Shown here: positions 20,369 through 29,671 of the stretch, piece by piece
Layout of the letters: each line of letters begins with the position of its first letter
Position numbering within the stretch: position 1 is the first letter of the stretch
Source of the DNA: Bubalus kerabau
Taxonomy: Eukaryota > Chordata > Mammalia > Artiodactyla > Bovidae
Length of the DNA stretch: 64,000 nt
Direction: 5' to 3'
Assembly: GCF_029407905.1 (NCBI RefSeq)
Contig: NC_073643.1
Location: forward strand, 30,656,001-30,720,000
Notes under the pieces: generated by a model
Databases searched by the model: none
Seen by the model: the letters and a program-made list of their open reading frames with translations, nothing else
What the model was told of the DNA's origin: nothing
Translations under genes and position numbers: made by a program

Positions 20369-23300
20369 TAGGCAGGAGGGCCTAGAGGACCTATCCCACG
20401 TTGAAGGTCAGGAAGGGTGGTGGTGAGGAGATACCCCTCGTCCAAGGTAAGGAGCAGCGGCTGCGCTTTGCTGGAGCAGCCGTAAAGAGATACCCCATGC
20501 CCAAGGTAAGAGAAACCCAAGTAATAGGTGTTGCAAGAGGGCATCAGAGGGCAGACACACTGAAACCATACTCACAGAAAACTAGTCAATCTAATCACAC
20601 TAGGACCACAGCCTTGTCTAACTCAAAGAAACTAAGCCATGCCTGTGGGGCAACCCAAGACGGGCGGGTCATGGTGGAGAGATCTGACAGAATGTGGTCC
20701 ACTGGAGAAGGGAATGGCAAATCACTTCAGTATTCTTGCCTTGAGAACCCCATGAACAGTATGAAAAGGCAAAATGATAGGATACTGAAAGAGGAACTCC
20801 CCAGGTCAGTAGGGGCCCAATATGGTGCTGGAGATCAGTGGAGAAATCACTCCAGAAAGAATGAAAGGATGGAGCTAAAGCAAAAACAATACCCAGCTGT
20901 GGATGTGACTGGTGATAGAAGCAAGGTCTGATGCTGTAAAGAGCAATATTGCATAGGAACCTGGAATGTTAGGTCCATGAATCAAGGCCAATTGGAAGTG
21001 GTCAAACAAGAGATGGCAAGAGTGAATGTTGACATTCTAGGAATCAGCGAACTAAAATGGACTGGAATGGGTGAATTTAACTCAGATGACCATTATATCT
21101 ACTACTGCAGGCAGGAATCCCTCAGAAAAAATGGAGTAGCCATCATGGTCAACAGAAGAGTCTGAAATGCAATACTTGGATGCAATCTCAAAAATGACAG
21201 AATGATCTCTGTTCATTTCCAAGGCAAACCATTCAATATCACAGTAATCCAAGTCTATGCCCCAACCAGTAATGCTGAAGAAGCTGAAGTTGAACGGTTC
21301 TATCAAGACCTACAAGACCTTTTAGAACTAACACCCAAAAAAGATGTCCTTTTCATTATAGGAGACTGGAATGCAAAAGGAGGAGGTCAAGAAACACCTG
21401 GAGTAACAGGCAAATTTAGCCTTGGAATACGGAATGAAGCAGGGCAAAGGCTAATAGAGTTTTGCCAAGAGAATGCACTGGTCATAACAAACACCCTCTT
21501 CCAACAACACAAGAGAAGACTATACATGGACATCACCAGATGGTCAACACTGAAATCAGATTGATTATATTCTTTGCAGCCAAAGATGGAGAAGCTCTAT
21601 ACAGTCAGCAAAAACAAGACCAGGAGCTGACTGTGGCTCAGATCATGAGCTCCTTATTGCCAAATTCAGACTAAAATTGAAGAAAGTAGGGAAAACCACT
21701 AGACCATTCAGGTATGACCTAAATCAAATCCCTTATGATTATACAGTGGAAGTGAGAAATAGATTTAAGGGCCTAGATCTGATAGATAGAGTGCCTGATG
21801 AACTATGGACGGAGGTTCGTGACATTGTACAGGAGACAGGGATCAAGACCATCCCTATGGAAAAGAAATGCAAAAAAGCAAAATGGCTGTCTGGGGAGGC
21901 CTTACAAATAGCTGTGAAAAGAAGAGAAGCGAGAAGCAAAGGAGAAAAGGAAAGACATAAGCATCTGAATGCAGAGTTCCAAAGAATAGCAAGAAGAGAT
22001 AAGAAAGCCTTCCTCAGCGATCAATGCAAAGAAATAGAGGAAAACAACAGAATGGGAAAGACTAGAGATCTCTTCAAGAAAATCAGAGATACCAAGGGAA
22101 CATTTCATGCAAAGATGGGCTCAATAAAGGACAGAAATGGTATGGACCTAACAGAAGCAGAAGATATTAAGAAAAGGTGGCAAGAATACACAGAAGAACT
22201 GTACAAAAAAGATCTTCACAACCCAGATAATCACGATGGTGTGATCACTCACCTAGAGCCAGACATGCTGGAATGTGAAGTCAAGTGGGCCTTAGGAAGC
22301 ATCACTATGAACAAAGCTAGTGGAGGTGATGGAATTCCAGTTGAGCTATTTCAAATCCTAAAAGATGATGCTGTGAAAGTGCTGCACTCACTATGCCAGC
22401 AAATTTGGAAAACTCAGCAGCGGCCACAGGACTGGAAAAGGTCCGTTTTCATCCCAATCCCAAAGAAAGGCAATGCCAAAGAATGCTCAAACTACCGCAC
22501 AATTGCACTCATCTCACATGCTAGTAAAGTAATGCTCAAAATTCTCCAAGCCAGGCTTCAGCAATATGTGAACCGTGAACATCCTGATGTTCAAGCTGGT
22601 TTTAGAAAAGGCAGAGGAACCAGAGATCAAATTGCCAACATCCGCTGGATCATGGAAAAAGCAAGAGAGTTCCAGAAAATCATCTATTTCTGCTTTATTG
22701 ACTATGCCAAAGCCTTTGACTGTGTGGATCACAATAAACTGTGGAAAATTCTGAAAAAGATGGGAATACCAGACCACCTGATCTGCCTCTTGAGAAATTT
22801 GTAATCAGGTCAGGAAGCAACAGTTAGAACTGGACATGGAACAACAGACTGGTTCCAAATAGGAAAAGGAGTATGTCAAGGCTGTATATTGTCACCCTGC
22901 TTATTTAACTTATATGCAGAGTACATTATGAGAAACGCTGGACTGGAAGAAACACAAGCTGGAATCAAGATTGCCAGGAGAAATATCAATAACCTCAGAT
23001 ATGCAGATGACACCACCCTTATGGCAGAAAGTGAAGAAGAACTAAAAAGCCTCTTGATGAAAGTGAAAGTGGAGAGTGAAAAAGTTGGCTTAAAGCTCAA
23101 CATTCAGAAAACGAAGATCATGGCATCTGGTCCCATCACTTCATGGGAAATAGATGGGGAAACAGTGGAAACAGTGTCAGACTTTATTTTGGGGGGCTCC
23201 AAAATCACTGCAGATGGTGACTGCAGCCATGAAATTAAAAGATGCTTACTCCTTGGAAGGAAAATTATGACCAACCTAGATAGCATATTAAAAAGCAGAG

Positions 23301-23776
23301 ACATTACTTTGCAACAAAGGTCTGTCTAGTCAAGGCTATGGTTTTTCCATAGTCATGTATGGATGTGAGAGTTGGACTGTGAAGAAGGCTGAGCGCCGAA
23401 GAATTGATGCTTTTGAACTGTGGTGTTGGAGAAGACTCTTGAGAGTCCCTTGGACTGCAAGGAGATCCAACCAGTCCATTCTGAAGGAGATCAGCCCTGG
23501 GATTTCTTTGGAGGGAATGATGCTAAAGCTGAATGTCCAGTACTTTGGCCACCACATGTGAAGAGTTGACTCATTGAAAAGACTCTGATGCTGGGAGGGA
23601 TTAGGGGCAGGAGGAGAAGGGGACGACAGAGGATGAGATGGCTGGATGGTATCACTGACTCGATGGACGTGAGTCTGAGTGAACTCCAGGTGTTGGTGAT
23701 GGACAGGGAGGCCTGGTGTGCTGTGATTCATGGGGTCGCAAAGAGTCGGACACGACTGAGCGACTGAACTGAACTG
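20369..23776 (+). mobile_element. BovB LINE, essentially full length (3,408 bp)
   Basis: RTE-type LINE. The perfect 11 bp target duplication agtctgactcc at 20358-20368 and 23777-23787 fixes both ends. Layout: a 5' untranslated part with two related 'gagatacccc' words (near 20430 and 20487), then endonuclease, linker, reverse transcriptase, and a short 3' tail of ctgaa repeats. No other copy in the window keeps the whole 5' region. Element length fits the family (about 3.2-3.4 kb). Coding capacity is lost (see the pseudogene entry). BovB entered ruminants by horizontal transfer according to established comparative work. Confidence 0.96.
20761..23767 (+). pseudogene. BovB ORF2 (endonuclease + reverse transcriptase), broken
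   Basis: Would encode the LINE's single large protein. Endonuclease motifs visible: GTWNVRSM just before 20980, QVYAPTS (near 21250) and GDWNAK (near 21364). The longest open part is 21677-22804 (375 codons), covering linker and RT fingers with [17 protein letters not shown]. The YADD catalytic box is at 23000-23011 in the frame 22889-23329. Breaks seen against sister copies: TGA at 20929-20931, TGA at 21163-21165, loss of two bases near 21523, TAA at 22802-22804, and single-base losses near 23313 and 23350. Several look like CpG decay. The copy cannot make a complete protein. Confidence 0.92.
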
Positions 23777-23787
23777 AGTCTGACTCC

Positions 23788-23816
23788 AAAGCACACAGTC
23801 TTAAACTTATTGTTTG
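23788..23816 (+). repeat. MIR SINE, right part
   Basis: 'aaagcacacagtcttaaact' directly continues the MIR broken at 20368, as expected from the MIR terminal order (agtctgactcc, then ...cttaa). It proves the BovB landed inside an older MIR. Confidence 0.75.
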
Positions 23817-23965
23817 CAAACTAGGTAAGAGATGGATAGTTTTCCAAAAAGTCCATGCTCCTGGCTTTTAGTGGCATGGGGCCAGCTAGTATACTCTTAA
23901 TCACTGCAGTGTACAGCTCAAAATAATATCCTTTTCAGTTTCCCAACTGAGAAATTAACGTTGAA

Positions 23966-23985
23966 CCACAGCGCCCCCTGGCTTA
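23966..23985 (-). promoter_or_regulatory. Candidate CTCF motif
   Basis: Plus-strand ccacagcgccccctggctta; its reverse complement contains CCAGGGGGCGCTGTGG. This matches the yAGGGGGCGCt core of the CTCF consensus, though not the upstream CC. It lies 190 bp past the full-length BovB, outside any SINE I recognise. Confidence 0.35.
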
Positions 23986-24034
23986 CATAGCAGTTCTGAT
24001 CCCTCACCCTAGGGTCAAGTTGGCCCACAGACAT

Positions 24035-24165
24035 TTAAGACAAACCTTTATTAGGCATCAACTGCATGGCAAGCCCTGTTTCAGGCCCTGGGGATACAAG
24101 GGGACCAAGTATAGCTTGCACCCTCCAGGGATTCCTATCAAGTCAAGTGAGACACACCCAGAAGC
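24035..24165 (-). repeat. L2 3' end scrap, antisense
   Basis: 'caaacctttattaggcatca', 'aggccctggggatacaaggg' and 'gaccaagtatagcttgca' follow the antisense L2 tail order. Confidence 0.6.
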
Positions 24166-25582
24166 TGTGTTGGTTTAAAGAGAACCAAGTTCTGATGGAG
24201 GGTGTGGACATGGAGACCAGTGGATGCTGTGGGGCAAGATATATTCACAAGATCAGGAAGCAACTTACCTCACCTCCCTTCAAGGCCCCCTACCCTGATG
24301 GCATCTTGAGCTCCCTTGCCTGGCCTAAGTGCCAAGATTTCCTTTGGTCCTTCCTCCCATTGAAATGTCTGTGTCTTCCTTCCTCATCCCAGTGTATGCT
24401 CCCAGATGGTTGCCTAGCTAATCTCAGAGCCTCATTCAAAGTCAAGGGTTAATGACTCCTGGATTTTAACAAGAGTTTTCAGTGCTGTAAATCAGGGATC
24501 ACAAGCATGAACAGCAGAGGGTCAGGCAGATAATGTCAGTATACTAAGCAGGCCTGTATTTGCATGTTAAATATGCAGGAATATTCTTTATTCCCACAAA
24601 GAGATACTCTCACCTTTTTTTTTTTTTTTTCTAAACCACATTGTTTTCTGGAGCTGCCTTTCCCTTTTCATTTTTAATAAAGATCAAATACAGATAAATA
24701 TTTCTCTACCAGGAGAAAAATGACAGTGCAACATGGTGATAAATGCTAACAGTCACGTGGAAAACTAAGGGGACTGGTGATTTAGGCAGTCTCAGAAACA
24801 AACTCTGAGAGTAAGATCTGATGCAATTAGTTTATTTCAAAGGTGATCCTTGGGAAACATTGGGAGAGGACTGGAAACCAGGACATGGAAAGGAACGCAG
24901 CCTCTCAATAAAGGTGCATTATGGAGTGAATTACCACTGTGGGTAGCTGGGATTCACACTCTGGGAGCAAGTGTAAAAGGTGCCTTTCAGCTATCCCATC
25001 TGAGGACTAGGGACCTGGGGTCTTTCTACCTCAGCTTTTATCATTGGTTGGTGAGGAGCTGTTGAGGGTAGTAGAGTTTTAATTCTCTCACCCTTCTGGC
25101 TGAGCAGGCTCCAGTGCGGCAGAGAAAGTCCTCAGGCCAGGGAACATGGGTTCTGGGGATTGGAAGTCAGGCCATGGACTCCAAACTGGCGAGATCCGAG
25201 GATGCGACAACACTGGCTGTGGTGAGCTAAAGCTGAATTCTGCCAAGCAAGGGTGTGGGCCTCGGGTTGCCAAACCTGATTTCTCAAGAAAAACTGCGCA
25301 TTTAGATTTTTATGTGAAGTCTCTCAATTTGTAAATATTGACAACAAACCTAAAATTTTAAAAATATACTGTAGAAGCTAACCAAAGCATGCCTGTGGGC
25401 TGGATCTGGTTTATAAGCAGCCAAATTATGAAATGTGATCCATCCTAATGGCTGATCTTGGCTCCAGACCATTTTTTGCTCAAGGCAAGTTCCAAAGATG
25501 AGTTCTGACAAGGGACGGTATTAGGGAGTAGATTGAATTGGTATAATAAAGAGACCTCCCAATACAGTATTGGTAAACAGAT

Positions 25583-25624
25583 AGAAGTGTGTTTCTATTT
25601 TACAGAAGTGTGTTTCTACTTTAT
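25583..25624 (+). repeat. 21 bp tandem duplication
   Basis: Two adjacent copies of agaagtgtgtttct followed by attttac in the first and actttat in the second. Confidence 0.85.
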
Positions 25625-25940
25625 GTAAGTCTGGAGGTACGTGGATGGTCCGTGACAGCTTTGCTGCCTGAGGTTGTCCAGGGACCCAGGTTCCTTCTAT
25701 TTTGTTGCTCAGAGTATTGTCTCATACATGTGGTCAAAGCTCTCTCACTAGTTCCTTGTCTACCTTCCAGTTAGTAGGAAAGGGGAAAGAGAAGTTCAAT
25801 CAGTTCCAGTAACTGGTAATTACTCAGTTCAGTTCCTCTGATATCCCATTGGTGAAAGCATAGTCATGTGGTCACATAGTCACATGGTCTGTGTTTAGCT
25901 GCAAATGATGCTGGGGAATGTATTCTCTCTTTTGTTGACT

Positions 25941-26219
25941 GTGCTGCTGCTGCTGCTAAGTTGCTTCAGTCGTGTCCGGCTCTGTGTGACCCCATAGACG
26001 GCAGCCCACCAGGCTCCCCCGTCCCTGGGATTCTCCAGGCAAGAACACTGGAGTGGGTTGCCATTTCCTTCTCCAATGCCTGAAAGTGAAAAGTGAAAGT
26101 GAAGTCGCTCAGCCGTGTCCGACTCTTAGCGACCCCATGGACTGCAGCCTTACCAGGCTCCTCCGTCCATGAGATTTTCCAGGCAAGAGTACTGTAGTGG
26201 GTTACAATTGCCTTCTCTG
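25941..26219 (-). mobile_element. BOV-A2 SINE
   Basis: Complete antisense BOV-A2: (gct) tail first on plus, two BovA monomers, and the tgaaagtgaaaagtgaaagt linker near 26081. A 9 bp duplication ttgttgact at 25932-25940 and 26220-26228 bounds it. Confidence 0.93.
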
Positions 26220-26229
26220 TTGTTGACTA

Positions 26230-26580
26230 TATGTTCAGCTTAAACTTGGGTGTGTGTGCATGTGAATTATGTTATTATAGAATTAGGGAAGGCTTGATAT
26301 TAGGGGACAGTGAGAAGGCTTTGCCACAGTGAAGGAAGGGTCTGGAAAAAAAGGATGGGCTTCAAACTTGAGGCAGGACTGATTGAGAAAGATTTTTTTC
26401 TCATGAGAATGAAGAAAGTCTGGCTTTCTTCTCTTTGTCATGCAGTGTTCTGTTATGAAACCTTGATAAGAAAAAGTTTTCAAAAACCTTAACAGAAGAT
26501 TAGCCCAAACCCAAACCTGGAAAAAGTCAGTTATAATGGGAAAGAAGTAAACACAATAAGCACCCACAAAACACAAGTTA
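26230..26580. other. Unassigned sequence
   Basis: No feature recognised. A 97-codon antisense ORF here (26283-26576) has no domain. Confidence 0.4.
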
Positions 26581-26584
26581 TTTT

Positions 26585-26860
26585 CATATATATGGTCTCA
26601 TATAATCTTCACAATCATCCTATGAAGTAGGTATTATCCTTCCCCCATTTTTCAGAAGAAAAACTGAGGACCAGAAAAACAGGTTGACATTCAAGCCATG
26701 TAACTAAGGTCAGGGCATGGGCACTAACCAATCAGAGTTTCCATACAGGCTTGTCTCATCAGAGAAGTGAAGGGCCTAGGCCAGGATTTGAAATGAAGTC
26801 CATGTGACTGCAAAGCTCACATTCTTTTCACTGCAATCTGATTTCCTTACGCCAGCTGCT
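26585..26860 (+). repeat. MIR SINE with internal extra sequence
   Basis: 'tggtctcatataatcttcac', 'aatcatcctatgaagtaggt', 'aaaactgaggaccagaaaaa', then 'aggccaggatttgaaatgaa' and 'gactgcaaagctcacattct'. About 60 extra bases sit in the middle (26715-26770). Confidence 0.75.
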
Positions 26861-26869
26861 TCCCCAGAG

Positions 26870-28820
26870 ACAGCGACACCGAATCTACTGGGTTGTTGAG
26901 AGGGTAAACAAACCGTGATGAATGAATCTCCTCTCCTAATATGAATGCCTTATTGTTGTTATTCTTCATGCCCTGACAGAGTATTTACAGCCTCTGCTGT
27001 CGCTCTGCTTCTATCTCGTGGATTAGGGAAAGTCAGAACTCTCAGACCTAGCGGAAAGTTACAGCTGGGATTTGAGTCAAATGAAGAGCTGAAGACACAG
27101 CAAATGGTCCTTGGCCTTACTATTAACCTGCTCAAGGCCATGAACTCTCCTGTCATTAATTGGCTTGTTCTGTAATACACTGTTGCCCTAGAAATACTCG
27201 TATGTGTGTACCCCATATTTAAGCCCACTCTGTGAAAACTGAGACTTGTTGAAAAGATAAATGGTAGACAATTATTTAACCACAACAGACTTTGTTTTGC
27301 AGAATGGCATTTCTGTATAGCTCATTTCAAAATAACCCTGGAAATTTGATTCTGGCAGAAAGAGGGGATAGATACATAGATATTGGTTCCCTCCTGGTCC
27401 ATTTGGGAATGTTCTGGAATAGATTAGCTATTAAGAACCCTGTCATGATGGGTCAGAGAGAACATGTAAAATCTGAATTGGGTTGGGGGTGGTTTGTGGT
27501 GGATACATTTGGGCCCCAGGGGGGCCGGCCAAGCCCCGTCTCTCTTATGAGAATCTAGGCACGCACAATCCCACTGGGAGAAAGAGGTGGGTTGAGGCAG
27601 CCATATCTATGCCAGGGGACCCCCACACCTCACCCCACCCCTTGCCACTAAATGGATCAAAGGTAAACTCCTGACCCAGGTGTCCATGAGCCAATCAGCC
27701 TCTGCCTTTCAGACATGTGAACTAAATGACCAACTCCAGCCAGGGAGCACTCTCCACTTGAACTGAGAAATGGTGAAAGGACTCTAACGTCACCTGCACT
27801 CTCTTAAAAAGGCAGACAGAGAGCATGCCAATCTGTAAAGGGAAATGGGGAAACGAGCTGACCCTCACGTAGTGGCAGGGCCTGGCTACCTCAGTTTCCT
27901 ACTGTTGGGTGTCCGTGGGATTGCCTGTTGCATCTTTAGAATAAGCATGGTTAAAGTTTCCACTCAGTGGGGATTCAAAACTGGTCCCAGCTTATCCAAT
28001 GTGATAAAGAGTGAGATCTTATACCACTCAGTGGGTCCAGCAGTCTCCATGGGCCCCTCTGTCCTGGGAGGCATTGTCCTGGTCATTGGAGGAGGAAAGG
28101 GTGTTATCCATGAGACACATCACTGCAAACTGGACGGCTGATGGGGTTTGGTGGGCTATGTCAGATAAGAGAGATGCCTTATGTTAACTCAGGGAACTCT
28201 CAGCTCCTTGGTGCAATGCTGGAGGAGAGGCTATGATCTTTATTCGCCCCGCCATTATGCTGTCCTAAGTGTAAGCTGTCTTTGCTTTGTTTCTCCACAA
28301 AGTAATCGACTCACTTCTTGTTGAATGAGATTGCAGGTAGAGATGAAGAATGAAGTTCTTAGGATGCAGCAAAGAAATCTAATAAGTATGGAAGGGTTGG
28401 GCGAACCCACTGTTAATGCTCACGTGTTACCCCCCACGGCTAACTTGGGTGGATTTCTATTCCTTGCAACCAAATGCAGCATGCGACATAACCACACAGT
28501 AATCTGTCCCTTGCTTGTCCCTCTTTTCCCTTCTAAATTTCTACAGAAAGTAGAAAACCTATTTGGCTACCCAGGAGTAACATCATTATCCAGATTTACC
28601 ACATTGCCCAATCAAAATTCATCATGCTTTGAAGTTCAGTAATTGTCCCTTGCAAATTCAAAGGTCTTTATGGAAACAACTAACTTGCATTCCAATATTA
28701 TGAGAGTTTCTTGTAAAGGGAGTTGGCTATCCCCTTGACCTCTTTACCTAATCCCTTCCATCCCTTCCTCCTTTTTAACCTCATCTGGTTGAACTGTGCC
28801 AGTTCTTTCTTCTTCAGTTA
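26870..28820. other. Unique sequence, 1.95 kb
   Basis: The longest stretch with no recognised repeat. ORFs of 76-108 codons occur on both strands (for example 26959-27285 minus, 27845-28141 plus, 28325-28642 plus), none with a recognisable domain. No gene called. Confidence 0.5.
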
Positions 28821-28824
28821 ATAG

Positions 28825-29005
28825 TATCCATTGTGCAAGCTTTATTGGTACTGTCTATATGCCATCACTGTGCTAAATGCTTTACAGACACCATGCTGTT
28901 TAATTGTCGCAACCCCAGTAGGGTAGCTACTAATGATTGTCCCCATTTTATGGATAGGGACATTGAGAGGCTAAGTTACCCATCTGACTCCACTTGCGTT
29001 CTGCT
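28825..29005 (+). repeat. MIR SINE
   Basis: 'ctgtctatatgccatcactg', 'tgctaaatgctttacagaca', 'caaccccagtagggtagcta', 'attgtccccattttatggat', 'agggacattgagaggctaag'. Confidence 0.8.
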
Positions 29006-29009
29006 TTCC

Positions 29010-29450
29010 TATCGCTCCAGCTTCCCTGGAATGATAGTAAAATTTCCTCCCATCATTTTCAATGGCTGCAGGGGAGAAGGCCCAGGTGTCCTGCCTGGCA
29101 GCAAGGCCCCTGGAACTTGGCTTTTCTCTTTTCTCTTTCCCCGCCAGCACAGCTGCCAACCTGGAACATAGCCCTTTCCAAGAAAGCCCAGGAGAGAAGC
29201 CAAATGTTGACTCACCTGCCAGACATGGGGATGCTGCAGCCAAGATGCCTCAGGGCCTGTGCAGGAGGACTGGCAGGCAGGCCTGCTGTGAGGCTCAGAG
29301 ACACGGCTCTGTGGGGCGGCTTCAAAGGGCCAGGCCTCCTTCCCTGAGTGCTCTAGGTTCCAGAGGCTAAAGAGCTCCAGATGGGCTTGTCTTCTGCCCC
29401 TCCCATTCCATCCTTCAGTCCTGGAAGGAGACTGTCTCTACCATGTTTCC
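29010..29450. other. GC-rich unassigned sequence
   Basis: All frames are fairly open here (ORFs of 68-117 codons on both strands), which is expected from GC content. No domain and no CpG-island density. Confidence 0.4.
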
Positions 29451-29454
29451 ACTT

Positions 29455-29671
29455 GGGTGGCAGGCAGGATTCTAAGGAAGCCTCCAAGATTTTCTGTCCT
29501 GCCCCCATCCCAGTGTGCACTCATCTGAAGATTCTCCTAGACTGAGAATACAAGGGATTTGACTCTCGTGATTAGATTAGCTTACAAGATACCTTTGACC
29601 TTAAGAAAGGGAGATTATCCACCTGGACCGGATCTCATCACAAGAGCACTTAAAGGCAGTTTTCTCTGGCT
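29455..29671 (+). repeat. Old LTR-like repeat 'Z', left part
   Basis: Family wording: 'tttgaccttaagaaagggag' followed by 'attatccacctggaccg', then 'ggcagttttctctggct'. The last 11 bases are the BovB target duplication. It continues at 32738. Confidence 0.55.

Larger units (their letters stand above)
23830..25930. other. Mostly unique sequence
   Basis: About 2.1 kb. It contains an L2 scrap (24035-24165), a poly-T at about 24614-24631 and a 21 bp tandem duplication at 25583-25624. The 128-codon ORF at 24066-24452 overlaps the L2 scrap and has no recognised domain. Confidence 0.5.

Noticed and set aside
29040..29370. CpG island or first exon
   Set aside because: GC-rich but few CpGs; all frames are open on both strands, and no splice-flanked coding pattern or core promoter is visible.
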